A stretch of 64,000 bases of DNA from Cupriavidus malaysiensis (GTDB lineage: Bacteria > Pseudomonadota > Gammaproteobacteria > Burkholderiales > Burkholderiaceae), in assembly GCF_001854325.1 (NCBI RefSeq), contig NZ_CP017754.1, positions 2,046,001 to 2,110,000 on the forward strand, written 5' to 3'. A program made the translations under genes and the position numbers. A model generated the notes under the pieces. It did no database searches and was not told the origin of the DNA. It saw nothing but the letters and a program-made list of their open reading frames with translations. Every line of letters begins with the position of its first letter. Position 1 is the stretch's first letter. Below are positions 9,401-17,837 of this stretch, in pieces.

Positions 9401-12400
9401 TGCCGGTGCCGTCGACCAGACCAAGTTTGCCGACGGGATCCGGCCGCCGGTCATCGTCACGGCGCTGCCCGCCATGCCGAACGCCGCGTTTCCCAAGGGT
9501 GCAACGGTAGTGCTGACCACGGACAGCCGCCTGTATGTGTCCAGCGGCAACGCCTGGAGCGGCAAGGTGCCGGCGGTGGAGGTGACCGGGCAGCTGGCCG
9601 ACGCGCAGATCGCACAGATCAACGCCGCGAAGGTCGCCGGCAAGCTGACGGACGCGCAGATCGCCGAGATCGACGCCGCGAAGATCACGGGCAAGGTGGT
9701 CGCCGCTCAGATTGCCGACGGCGCGATCGACCAGACGAAGTTCGCGAGCGGCATCCGGCCGCCGGTGGTCGTGTCGGTGCTGCCGACATTGCCGAACGCT
9801 GCGTTTCCCAAGGGTGCCACGGTAACGCTGACTACGGACAGCCGCCTGTACGTCTCCGGTGGCAATGCCTGGAACGGCAAAGTACCGGCGGTGGACGTGA
9901 CCGGCCAGCTGGCCGACGCGCAGATCGCGCAGATCAATGCGGCGAAGGTCGCCGGCAAGCTGACGGACGCGCAGATCGCCGAGATCGACGCCGCGAAGAT
10001 CTCGGGCAAGGTGGTCGCTGCCCAGATCGCTGACGGCGCGATCGACCAGGCGAAGTTTGCGAGCGGCATCCGGCCGCCGGTCGTGGTGTCGGCGCTGCCG
10101 CCACTGCCGAACGCCGCATTCCCCAAGGGCGCGACGGTAGTGCTGACCGCGGACAGCCGCCTGTATGTGTCGGGTGGCAACGCCTGGAGCGGCAAGGTGC
10201 CGGCCTCGGAGGTGACGGGACAGCTGGCCGACGCGCAGATTGCGCAGATCAATGCGGCGAAGGTCGCCGGCAAGCTGACGGACGCGCAGATCGCCGAGAT
10301 CGACGCCGCGAAGATCTCGGGCAAGGTGGTCGCCGCCCAGATCGCCGACGGCGCGATCGACCAGGCGAAGTTTGCGAGCGGCATCCGGCCGCCGGTCGTG
10401 GTGTCGACGCTGCCGCCACTGCCGAACGCCGCGTTTCCCAAGGGCGCGACCGTGGTGCTGACCACGGATAGCCGCCTGTATGTGTCGGGCGGCAACGCCT
10501 GGAGCGGCAAGGTGCCGGCGGCGGAGGTGACGGGGCAGCTGGCCGACGCGCAGATTGCGCAGATCAACGCGGCCAAGGTCGCCGGCAAGCTGACGGACGC
10601 GCAGATCGCCGAGATCGATGCCGCGAAGATCGCGGGCAAGGTGGCCGGCTCCCAGATCGCCGACGGTGCGATCGACCAGACGAAATTTGCGAGCGGCATC
10701 CGGCCGCCGGTGATCGTCACGGCGCTGCCCACGATGCCGAACGCCGCCTTTCCGCAAGGGGCGACGGTGGTGCTGAAGGCGGACAACAAGCTCTACCGCT
10801 CGACTGGCGCCGGCTGGACGGCCTCCATTCCGACCTCCGACCTGGCCGGAACCATTGCCGACGCTCAGCTCGCCGGCATTTCGGCCGGCAAGGTGACCGG
10901 CAAGCTCAGCGACAGCCAGCTCGACGCCATCGCGGCCGCCAAGATCACGGGCACGATCGGCTCGACGCAGATTGCCGATGGTGCGATTTCGACGCCCAAG
11001 TTGGCCGCGGGAAGCGTCACGGCGGCCCAGATCGCCGCCGACGCGATTACGGCACGGCACGTGGCCGCGGGAACGATGACCGCGACCGAGCTGGCGGCGG
11101 GCGCGGTGACGACCGCCAAGCTGGCCGCCGGTGCGGTCACCGCCAACGCGCTTGCCGCCGGCGCAGTCACGGCCGGCAAGGTCGCGGCCGACGCCATCTC
11201 TGCGGCGAACCTGCAGGCGAATGCGGTGACCGCCGGCAAGATTGCGGCGGGTGCCGTGGCTGCGGAGCAGATCGCGGCCGGCGCGCTGAGCATCGGGAAG
11301 TTTGGGTCGGACCGCTGGTCATTGCAGAAGGCGTTTGCCACCGATTGTTCGGACGCCCAGCCGTGGGCGAAGGTCGCTGGGGACGGAAGCCTGGTCGCGC
11401 AGGCGGACACTACCGCACTCACGGGCGCAAGCGTGCTGCGCGCGGCCGGCTATGTCGTCCTGGAGTGGAAGGAGAACATCCCGTTCGATCCGGCCAAGCT
11501 CTACAAGCTGTCGGCGCGAGTGCGCCAGGCCGCGGATCCGACCAACGCCAAGAAGGCGATCTTCATTGGCTTCTGCGGCATCGCTGCCAACGGCGTCACG
11601 CGCGTGAACTATGCGGGTCAGAACGCGATCAGTTCGCAGCACTACATCGTTGCGGCGAACGCAAGCCTTGCGGTCGACGAAGGCTGGCGGGAGTTTGTCG
11701 GCTACCTCAGGGGGAGCGCTGCCGCGGGCATCGCCTCGCCGCGCCCGAATGCGAATGATCCGGCTGTGGCGCACGCCAGCGTCCGCTTCATGCGGCCGAT
11801 CCTGTACCTCAACTACGCAGGAGGGGATGGGGTAGCGGATCTCGACTCGTTCCAGATCGACATCGTGGAGATCCCGGACAACTCCGTTGGCTCGACCAGC
11901 ATTGTCGACGGCGCCATCACGACGGGCAAGCTGACGGCCGGTGCGGTGACCGCAGAGAAGATCGCTGCCGGCTCGGTGAGCGCGGAGAAGATTGCTGCCG
12001 GTGCAGTCACGGCCGGAAAGATCGACGCGGGCGCCGTGACGGCGCGCGAGCTGGCCACCGGCTCGGTGGTGGCCGGGAAGATCGCCGCCGGCACGGTGTC
12101 GGCTACCGAATTGGCGGCGGGCGCCGTCACGGCGGGCAAGATCGCCGCCGGCGCGGTGACCGCAGATTCGCTTGCGGCCAACGCGGTGGTGGCCGGCAAG
12201 ATCTCGGCCGGAGCCGTCGGCGCGGCGGAGATTGCCGCCGGCGCGGTCACGACCGACAAGCTGGTGGTGGGCAACTTCTCCAACCAGATCCCGAACGGGG
12301 ACTTCGCATCGGGCGACCTGAGGAACTGGACGCGCTGGGCGGGCCCGGTCGACGTGGTGCCGGCGTCGGATGCATCGGTGCCGGCGAACGCGCCCACGCC

Positions 12401-15400
12401 CTATGTGATGCGGCTGTCCGCCACGGCCGGCGGTACCACGTCGGTGTTCTCGCATGCCAAGCCCTACAGCGTGGCCGGTGCGGAACAGGACGGCGTGGCA
12501 GTGGTGCCCGGCGAGCAGTATGCCGGGCGCATTGCGCTGGCGCGCTCGGCCGATGCGGTGGGGGCGACCATGCGTGTTCTTTTCTACTACCGCAAGAGGG
12601 ACGGGAGCTACAACAACAACTCGGGCGCGCTGGCGATTGCCGGTGGCATTGCCGGTCTGCCGACGTCTTGGACGGAATACGACTTCCGATGGACGGTGCC
12701 GGCGGACGCCACGCGCGCGTATCTGTACATCTACGCGTCCGGGGGCTTCACGAAGGGCACGATCGGCGTCGCCCAGGTCCGCGTGGCGCGGGTGTCGGAC
12801 GGCACACTGATCGCTGACGGCGCCATCACGACGGGAAAGCTGACGGCCGGTGCGGTGACGGCAGAGAAGATCGCTGCTGGCTCGGTGAGCGCGGAGAAGA
12901 TTGCCGCCGGTGCGGTCGCGGCCGGGAAGATCGAGGCAGGCGCCGTGGCCGCGCGCGAGCTAGCCGCCGGCGCGGTGGTGGCCGGGAAGATCGCGGCCGG
13001 TGCGGTGACGACTACCGAGCTGGCGGCGGGCGCCGTTGCGGCGGGCAAGATCGCCGCGGGCGCCGTGACCGCGGAGTCGCTTGCGGCCAACGCGGTGGTG
13101 GCGGGCAAGATCTCGGCCGGTGCCGTCGGCGCGGCGGAGATTGCCGCCGGCGCGGTCACGACGACCAAACTGAGTGCTGGTGCCGTGACAGCGGAGAAGA
13201 TCGCCGCTGCCTCTGTGAGCGCGGAGAAGATCACGGCCGGTGCTGTGAGCGCGGAAAAAATCGCCGCCGGCGCGGTGACTGCGGAGAAGATCGCCGCCGG
13301 CGCCGTGACCGCAGAGTCGCTCGCGGCCAATGCGGTGGTGGCCGGCAAGATCGCGGCCGGCGCCGTCGGCGCGGCGGAGATTGCCGCCGGCGCGGTGACG
13401 ACCGACAAGCTGGTGGTCGGCAATTTCTCCAACCTGATCCCGAACGGGGACTTTGCGTCGGGCGACCTGCGCAACTGGACGCGCTGGGCGGGCCCGGTCG
13501 ACGTGGTGCCGGCGTCGGATCCGTCGGTGCCGGCGAACGCGCCCACGCCCTATGTGATGCGCTTGTCCGCCACGGCTGGCGGTACCACCTCCGTGTTCTC
13601 GCATGCCAAGCCCTACAGCATGGCCGGCGCGGACCAGGACGGCGTGGCGGTGGTGCCTGGCGAGCAGTATGCCGGGCGGGTCTCGCTGGCGCGCTCGGCG
13701 GATGCGGTCGGGGCGACCATGTATGTCATGTTCTTCTACCGCAAGAGGGATGGCAGCCATAACAACGGCTCGGGCGCGCTGGCGATCGCCGGAGGTGTGT
13801 CGGGTCTCCCGACGGCGTGGAAGGAATACGACTTCCGGTGGACAGTGCCGGCGGACGCCACGCGCGCGTATCTGTATGTCTATGCCACGGGTGGCTTCAC
13901 CAAGGGCACGATCGGCGTCGCCCAGGTCCGCCTGACGCGCGTGTCGGACGGCACGCTGATCGCTGACGGCGCCATCACGACGGGCAAGCTGATAGCCGGT
14001 GCGGTGACAGCGGAGAAGATCGCTGCCGGCTCGGTGAGTGCGGAGAAGATTGCTGCCGGCGCGGTCACGGCCGGAAAGATCGACGCGGGCGCCGTGGCCG
14101 CGCGCGAGCTGGCGGCCGGCGCGGTGGTGGCCGGGAAGATCGCGGCCGGTGCGGTGACGACTACCGAGCTGGCGGCGGGCGCCGTCACGGCGGGCAAGAT
14201 CGCCGCGGGCGCCGTGACCGCGGATTCGCTCGCGGCGAATGCGGTGGTGGCCGGCAAGATCGCGGCCGGCGCCGTCGGGGCGAGCCAGATCTCTGCTGGA
14301 GCCATATCCGCCGAAAAGCTGCAGGCAGGCGCGGTCAGCGCGGACAAGCTGCTGGCTGGCGCGGTCACCGCCGGGAAGCTGGCGGCGGGCTCGGTGTCCG
14401 CCGATAACCTGCAGGCGAACGCGGTGACGGCTGGCAAGATCGCGGCCGGCGCTGTGGCGGCGGAGCAGATCGCCGCCGGCGCGCTGACCATCGGGAAGTT
14501 TGGTTCGGATCGCTGGTCGCTGCAGAAGGCGTTTGCCACCGATTGCTCTGACGCCCAGCAATGGGCGAAGGTCGCGGGTGCGGGGAGCCTGGTCGCGCAG
14601 GAGGATGCTACGGCGCTCACGGGCGCAGGCGTGCTACGCGCGACTGGTTTTGTCGTCATGGAATGGAAAGAAAACATTCCGTTCGATCCGGCCAAGCTCT
14701 ACAAGCTGACGGCTCGCGTGCGCCAGGTCGTGGAGCCGAGCAATGCCAAGAAGGGGATCTATATCGGCTTCTGCGGCGTCGCTGCCAACGGCGTCACGCG
14801 CGTGAACTGTGCAGGTATCGACACGGCCAGTTCCCAGCACTACATCGTGGCGGCGAACGCAAGCCTTGCGGTCGATGAGGGTTGGCGGGAATTCGTCGGT
14901 TACCTCAGGGGGAGCGCCGCGGCCGGCACGCCTTCGCCGCGCCCGAACGCGAATGATCCGGCTGTAGCGCACGCCAGCGTCCGCTTCATGCGCCCGATCC
15001 TGTATCTCAACTACACGGGAGGGGATGGGGTGGCCGACCTGGACTCGTTCCAGATCGACATCGTGGAGATCCCGGACAACTCCGTTGGCTCGACCAGCAT
15101 CGTCGACGGCGCCATCACCACCGGCAAGATTGCGGCGAACGCCGTCACGGCGGGCAAGGTTGCAGCCAACGCCATCACGGCCGGCACGATCGCGGCCGGT
15201 GCCGTCGGCGCGGCGGAGATTGCCGCGGGAGCGATCACGACTGACAAGCTGGTGGTCGGCAACTTCTCCAACCAGATCCCGAATGGGGACTTCGAGACGG
15301 GCGACCTGCGCAACTGGACGCGCTGGGCGGGCCAGGTCGACGTGGTGGCGGCATCGGATGCATCGGTGCCGGCGAACGCGCCCACGCCCTATGTGATGCG

Positions 15401-17201
15401 GTTGTCCGGCACGCCTGGTGGCACGACGTCGGTGTTCTCGCATGCCAAGCCTCACAGCGTGGCCGGTGCGGACCAGGACGGCGTGGCGGTGGTGCCCGGC
15501 GAGCAGTATGCCGGGCGCATTGCGCTCGCGCGTTCGGCGGATGCGGTGGGGGCGAGCATGTATGTCTTCTGCCACTACCGCAAGAAGGACGGCAGCTCTG
15601 ACAACCGATCGGGTGTGCTGGCGATCGCTGGCGGCGTTGCTGGCTTGCCGACGGCGTGGACGGACTACGACTTTCGGTGGACGGTGCCGGCGGACGCCAC
15701 GCGCGCGTATCTCTATATCTACGCCGCTGGCGGCTTCACCAGGGGCACGGTCGGTGTCGCCCGGGTCCGCCTGGCGCGGGTGTCGGATGGCACGCTGATC
15801 GCGGACGGCGCCATCACGACGCAGAAGTTGACCGCTGCCGCGGTGACGGCCGACAAGCTGGCAGTGAATAGCGTGTCTGCGGACAAGATCGTCGCCGGCG
15901 CGATCACGGGAGACAAGATCGCGGCAAGTTCGATCACTGGCGCCAAGATCGCGGCTGGCCAGATCGGCGCTGACCACCTGATGGTGGGCCAGTCATCGAA
16001 CCTGCTGGTGAACCCGGGCCTCGAGGGCGACTGGTATGGATGGGACGAGTTCACGCCGATCCAGGGAAGCCACAGCCTCCGAGTGCCGCCGGATGCGTGG
16101 GCGCTGGACTACACGACCAACAAGACGGCAGCGTTCCACAACCCTGGCCAGGGGAACGCAAACACGGTCACGACGCAGCGACATCAGCAGGTCGCCATCG
16201 AGGGTGGGAGGACCTATATGGTTTCCGCCTACTTTGGTGTGCATCGCTGCAAGTCGGATGTGAGGCTGGAGTTCTACAACGCGAGCGGCGCGTTCCTGGG
16301 CGAAGGGGAGGGCATCGCCGGCGATCCGGTCAACGACCAGGAGGGATCCGGCGGGAGGCAGCTGAGCGGCTACAAGCGCGTGTGGAAGCGCGGCAGAGCG
16401 CCGGCAGGCGCCGTGCGCGCAGCGGTGTGCTTCCGCAAGTTTGGCACCAAGCCGGGGCAGAGCGATTCGTGGCTGTTCATGGTGCGCCCCTACTTCGGCG
16501 AGGTACAGCCAAACCAGACCATTATCCCGGCCTGGGATGCCGCCGGCGCGACGACGATCGGGCCGGGCAGCATCAAGACGGATTCGCTATCCGCGATTTC
16601 CGCCAACCTCGGCTATATCTCGGCAGGGCAGCTCGATCTGGCGGGCCCAGGCAACTTCCTCCGCAGCAACAAGAAGGGCTGGGGCGACGGCAGGGCTGGC
16701 TTCGTCTCCTATGGAGATGGCACGGGCTCAACCTACATGGATGTCGTTGGCGGCAACTCGCGCATCTGGCTATCGAGCTGGGGCGACTGTGGCATCTCGT
16801 TCCCCAACTTCCGCGCCGACAATGCCGGCAACCTCTACTGCCGCGGTGACATCCAGGCGAACAGCCTGACCGCGAACGTGGTCAACACGCCGAACATGGT
16901 CAACCGATCGGTCAGTGAGCTTGCCTACGCAGGCGGCACCATGACCTCCGGCAATGCTCTCTGGTTCGGGCTGAGCTACGACAGCCTGGTGCTCTTTGGC
17001 TGCGGTGGCACGATCGGCGGGATTGGGCTGTACAACTCGGGGGGCGGCCTCATTGTCAGGACCCGGGGACCATCGCTGGGCGGCCTGGAGCCTCCCAAGT
17101 CGGCGGTCTGCGCTGCCTCGCTTGGGCCGGGTTCCTATTTCGTTCGCCCCATGAACGGCGGAGAGTCCGAGAACACCTTCATCATTGCACTGAAGAGGTA
17201 A
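6441..17201 (+). CDS. Giant central tail-tip / host specificity protein (GpJ-like) built from repeats
   Basis: 3586 residues, several times the usual 1000-1300 for a GpJ-type tip protein. The start is the ATG at 6441, one base after the peptidase stop. Residues 1-700 form the conserved hub: the block around 275-390 (DDFITSGAEPPVRVF, later FKVRRSIGVRNTYKF) fits the phage-tail_3 type domain. Two fibronectin-III-like segments follow at about 650-850. From residue 1001 come four 105-residue tandem units, then long runs of a 10-residue repeat (AGAVTAEKIA-like). Between the runs lie two 202-residue and three 179-residue domains that look like carbohydrate-binding beta sandwiches (IPNGDFASGDLRNWTRW), and a further such domain at about 3180-3370 (LVNPGLEGDWYGWDEF). 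The last 210 residues are unique. It probably recognises the host surface. The domains given are by eye. Confidence 0.85.
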   Translation: MSSLFGSSKVSDNAPVVSSLRMQTSCNGKPIPLLYGMPRVAVNVIQHEDFQAHAHQEQAAGGKGGSAPSTTSWSYTATVLLAMGQGEILGVRRIWKGKEISDASRLGLDVYTGANGQKPFPHIAGKFPARALSYPGIAYLAAAAYPLGGGGQLDNHNAEVETPRRISAALPDCDPSEVIRDLVTSPTHGLRMPASALGDLAPFWAFCRANGLWVSPAYTDQRPAKEMLQQLIDIGFSDAVYSENRLKIVPYSDVAAAGNGAEYTPSRAPVYELTEDDFITSGAEPPVRVFRKHGTEAHNHAQVKFFDRARDYNEDVAEFKDAADIDLRGLRTMPVVEAREIADRRAAERLANFKVRRSIGVRNTYKFVLPWKYVLLEATDIVLLTLPSHQFHQVPVMITAIEEADEGESDAGGLYIEAEDYALKATAVAQVPPATPGGFVPDFSVAPGNANVPVLFEPPFALTDNRPELWLATAGGENWGGADVWVSLDNASYKRVGRIECPSRHGSLAAALPAGAVIDSAHLLAVDMTASRGQLLSGTRDDAESLVTLCYVDGEYLAYADATLTGVNTYNLGYLVRGAHGSDNTAHAAGTPFVRLDGNVFRYPYPKEWLGKTVWVKLVSHNRYGSGAQDLSRVPAYARVLQGAPLPAVRGLRFEQPWIGRDAKLAWEPLDGADSYDVQVQAGAPVSVRRESLRLEATRFVYGAADMRADGGPWRSVVFRVRGRASTGRTGPWSQLLASNQQVGPLTGIKLEGGMRSAYFRCARPDDGDFAGIVVWMGETPDFAASAVTQVYDGQDTFVTLTKLASGVSLQGGKTYYVRAAGYDDFGKDSLSISAAIAVDVVGVAPDAGSITDQMIQDGVLDVGKFAQGIEPIGLVDVLPNPVGYGGRPAVVLLKQDGKLYRFVGGAWKRDVDGGDLAPGTVDGTRFASGIEPVGVVASLPPVAGYKGPKVILNTTDGKTYRLVGGAWKKDIDAADIAGQLKGEQIGAGAVDQTKFADGIRPPVIVTALPAMPNAAFPKGATVVLTTDSRLYVSSGNAWSGKVPAVEVTGQLADAQIAQINAAKVAGKLTDAQIAEIDAAKITGKVVAAQIADGAIDQTKFASGIRPPVVVSVLPTLPNAAFPKGATVTLTTDSRLYVSGGNAWNGKVPAVDVTGQLADAQIAQINAAKVAGKLTDAQIAEIDAAKISGKVVAAQIADGAIDQAKFASGIRPPVVVSALPPLPNAAFPKGATVVLTADSRLYVSGGNAWSGKVPASEVTGQLADAQIAQINAAKVAGKLTDAQIAEIDAAKISGKVVAAQIADGAIDQAKFASGIRPPVVVSTLPPLPNAAFPKGATVVLTTDSRLYVSGGNAWSGKVPAAEVTGQLADAQIAQINAAKVAGKLTDAQIAEIDAAKIAGKVAGSQIADGAIDQTKFASGIRPPVIVTALPTMPNAAFPQGATVVLKADNKLYRSTGAGWTASIPTSDLAGTIADAQLAGISAGKVTGKLSDSQLDAIAAAKITGTIGSTQIADGAISTPKLAAGSVTAAQIAADAITARHVAAGTMTATELAAGAVTTAKLAAGAVTANALAAGAVTAGKVAADAISAANLQANAVTAGKIAAGAVAAEQIAAGALSIGKFGSDRWSLQKAFATDCSDAQPWAKVAGDGSLVAQADTTALTGASVLRAAGYVVLEWKENIPFDPAKLYKLSARVRQAADPTNAKKAIFIGFCGIAANGVTRVNYAGQNAISSQHYIVAANASLAVDEGWREFVGYLRGSAAAGIASPRPNANDPAVAHASVRFMRPILYLNYAGGDGVADLDSFQIDIVEIPDNSVGSTSIVDGAITTGKLTAGAVTAEKIAAGSVSAEKIAAGAVTAGKIDAGAVTARELATGSVVAGKIAAGTVSATELAAGAVTAGKIAAGAVTADSLAANAVVAGKISAGAVGAAEIAAGAVTTDKLVVGNFSNQIPNGDFASGDLRNWTRWAGPVDVVPASDASVPANAPTPYVMRLSATAGGTTSVFSHAKPYSVAGAEQDGVAVVPGEQYAGRIALARSADAVGATMRVLFYYRKRDGSYNNNSGALAIAGGIAGLPTSWTEYDFRWTVPADATRAYLYIYASGGFTKGTIGVAQVRVARVSDGTLIADGAITTGKLTAGAVTAEKIAAGSVSAEKIAAGAVAAGKIEAGAVAARELAAGAVVAGKIAAGAVTTTELAAGAVAAGKIAAGAVTAESLAANAVVAGKISAGAVGAAEIAAGAVTTTKLSAGAVTAEKIAAASVSAEKITAGAVSAEKIAAGAVTAEKIAAGAVTAESLAANAVVAGKIAAGAVGAAEIAAGAVTTDKLVVGNFSNLIPNGDFASGDLRNWTRWAGPVDVVPASDPSVPANAPTPYVMRLSATAGGTTSVFSHAKPYSMAGADQDGVAVVPGEQYAGRVSLARSADAVGATMYVMFFYRKRDGSHNNGSGALAIAGGVSGLPTAWKEYDFRWTVPADATRAYLYVYATGGFTKGTIGVAQVRLTRVSDGTLIADGAITTGKLIAGAVTAEKIAAGSVSAEKIAAGAVTAGKIDAGAVAARELAAGAVVAGKIAAGAVTTTELAAGAVTAGKIAAGAVTADSLAANAVVAGKIAAGAVGASQISAGAISAEKLQAGAVSADKLLAGAVTAGKLAAGSVSADNLQANAVTAGKIAAGAVAAEQIAAGALTIGKFGSDRWSLQKAFATDCSDAQQWAKVAGAGSLVAQEDATALTGAGVLRATGFVVMEWKENIPFDPAKLYKLTARVRQVVEPSNAKKGIYIGFCGVAANGVTRVNCAGIDTASSQHYIVAANASLAVDEGWREFVGYLRGSAAAGTPSPRPNANDPAVAHASVRFMRPILYLNYTGGDGVADLDSFQIDIVEIPDNSVGSTSIVDGAITTGKIAANAVTAGKVAANAITAGTIAAGAVGAAEIAAGAITTDKLVVGNFSNQIPNGDFETGDLRNWTRWAGQVDVVAASDASVPANAPTPYVMRLSGTPGGTTSVFSHAKPHSVAGADQDGVAVVPGEQYAGRIALARSADAVGASMYVFCHYRKKDGSSDNRSGVLAIAGGVAGLPTAWTDYDFRWTVPADATRAYLYIYAAGGFTRGTVGVARVRLARVSDGTLIADGAITTQKLTAAAVTADKLAVNSVSADKIVAGAITGDKIAASSITGAKIAAGQIGADHLMVGQSSNLLVNPGLEGDWYGWDEFTPIQGSHSLRVPPDAWALDYTTNKTAAFHNPGQGNANTVTTQRHQQVAIEGGRTYMVSAYFGVHRCKSDVRLEFYNASGAFLGEGEGIAGDPVNDQEGSGGRQLSGYKRVWKRGRAPAGAVRAAVCFRKFGTKPGQSDSWLFMVRPYFGEVQPNQTIIPAWDAAGATTIGPGSIKTDSLSAISANLGYISAGQLDLAGPGNFLRSNKKGWGDGRAGFVSYGDGTGSTYMDVVGGNSRIWLSSWGDCGISFPNFRADNAGNLYCRGDIQANSLTANVVNTPNMVNRSVSELAYAGGTMTSGNALWFGLSYDSLVLFGCGGTIGGIGLYNSGGGLIVRTRGPSLGGLEPPKSAVCAASLGPGSYFVRPMNGGESENTFIIALKR
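9441..10700 (+). repeat. Four tandem 315-bp coding repeats in the tail-tip gene
   Basis: The sequence CGGCCGCCGG that opens each unit recurs at 9441, 9756, 10071, 10386 and 10701, an exact period of 315 bp (105 codons). The units encode PPVVVSALP, then a short beta segment (RLYVSGGNAWSGKVPA), then a helical segment with LADAQIAQINAAKVAGKL. The fifth unit diverges after its first third. Two more degenerate units precede the array. Synonymous and a few replacement differences separate the copies, so they are old enough to have drifted but still closely alike. Confidence 0.9.
11295..11900 (+). repeat. 606-bp duplicated module, copy 1 (FGSDRW domain)
   Basis: Codes for a 202-residue domain starting KFGSDRWSLQKAFATDC and ending before IVDGAITTGK. 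A second copy lies exactly 3198 bp downstream (14493-15098), in the same frame and of the same length, with scattered base differences. The composition (many aromatic residues, beta strands, ends in a sheet-like EIPDNSVGSTS) suggests a ligand-binding beta sandwich. No family was recognised. Confidence 0.85.
12270..12809 (+). repeat. About 540-bp tripled module, copy 1 (FSNQIPNGDF domain)
   Basis: Codes for about 179 residues starting GNFSNQIPNGDFASGDLRNW, a pattern common to galactose-binding-like carbohydrate-binding domains. Copy 2 starts at 13419 (offset 1149 bp) and copy 3 at 15258; all three have the same length to the base. Each is flanked by the 10-residue AGAVTAEKIA-type repeats. Confidence 0.85.
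13419..13958 (+). repeat. About 540-bp tripled module, copy 2
   Basis: Same length and frame as the copy at 12270. It differs by scattered substitutions, for example FSNLIPNGDF for FSNQIPNGDF. Confidence 0.85.
14493..15098 (+). repeat. 606-bp duplicated module, copy 2 (FGSDRW domain)
   Basis: Second copy of the 202-residue module at 11295, same length, about as diverged as the other repeat families here (for example GKFGSDRWSLQKAF identical, then QQWAKVAGAGSL for QPWAKVAGDGSL). Confidence 0.85.
15258..15797 (+). repeat. About 540-bp tripled module, copy 3
   Basis: Third copy of the module first seen at 12270. It is the most divergent of the three (PNGDFETGDLRNWTRW, CHYRKKDGSSDNRSG). Confidence 0.85.
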
Positions 17202-17204
17202 GCC

Positions 17205-17579
17205 ATGGAGCAGGATCTGGCGAGGAGCTACTCCTCCTATGACGAGCACGGCCGCATCGCACCGATCAAGTGGCAACTGCAGCCGTCCATCGTGTGCATG
17301 CTCACGGAAACGCAGGGGCATCGCTACGTGGAGGGACACCACGATCCGGACGAGTCTCACATTCAGGAGGGGGCGGTGGTGGCCCGGCCGGCGAATCCCG
17401 CGAGGCTGGATGGCACCATCCTGAGGGATCTGCCCCGTCCCTGCACCATCATCATCGATGGCACACGCTATGACTGTCAGGACGACACGGCGGAGCTGGA
17501 CTTTGCCTATCCCAAGACCTACCAGGTCCGCGTCGAGGCATTTCCGTTCAGGGATGCAAGCTTTGAGGTGTTCGCATGA
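17205..17579 (+). CDS. Conserved phage tail-region protein of unknown function
   Basis: 124 residues, starting 3 bp after the giant tip gene with an ATG. Predicted soluble with beta character (VVARPANPARLDGTILRDL) and no signal peptide. Its place directly after the receptor-binding protein is typical for small proteins that assist tip or side-fibre assembly, but no family was recognised. Its stop overlaps the next start by 4 bp (ATGA). Confidence 0.6.
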   Translation: MEQDLARSYSSYDEHGRIAPIKWQLQPSIVCMLTETQGHRYVEGHHDPDESHIQEGAVVARPANPARLDGTILRDLPRPCTIIIDGTRYDCQDDTAELDFAYPKTYQVRVEAFPFRDASFEVFA

Positions 17580-17752
17580 AGATCCACCACCGCCCCGACT
17601 ATGCTCAGCTGCGAAAGGATGCCTACCCGCCGATCGAGGAGCAGCTCGACGCGCTGTGGCACGCCATGGACCGGGGCGAACTGCCGAAGGTCGAGGCCTT
17701 CTATGAGCCCATCCGGGCCGTCAAGGTGAGCTACCCGAAGTCAGCTCGCTAA
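17576..17752 (+). CDS. Small phage tail-region protein
   Basis: 58 residues beginning at an ATG that overlaps the preceding stop. Sequence begins MKIHHRPDYAQLRKDAYPP and ends in a lysine/arginine-rich tail. Very short proteins with the pattern YPPIEEQLDALWHAM are common next to phage fibre genes. The overlap and absence of a gap support it as a translated gene; the function is unknown. Confidence 0.65.
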   Translation: MKIHHRPDYAQLRKDAYPPIEEQLDALWHAMDRGELPKVEAFYEPIRAVKVSYPKSAR

Positions 17753-17771
17753 CCTGGCCATCCATTTTTGC

Positions 17772-17825
17772 GGCCGCCCTCGGGCGGCCTTTTCTTTGCC
17801 CGCCGCCGAGCGGGCTTTTTCTTTT
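17772..17825 (+). terminator. Double intrinsic terminator after the tail operon
   Basis: Two GC-rich hairpins in a row. The first is 17772-17789 (7-bp stem, loop CTCG), followed by TTTTCTTT. The second is 17798-17815 (6-bp stem GCCCGC/GCGGGC), followed by TTTTTCTTTT. They end the late tail operon and separate it from the accessory gene at 17838. Confidence 0.75.
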
Positions 17826-17837
17826 CAAGGAGCAAAC

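Noticed and set aside
10980..15970. The dense short repeats of the tail-tip gene looked like a possible CRISPR or tandem-repeat locus.
   Set aside because: The repeats are in one long open frame, of 30-bp codon-phased units encoding AGAVTAEKIA-type peptides, and there are no spacers between constant direct repeats.
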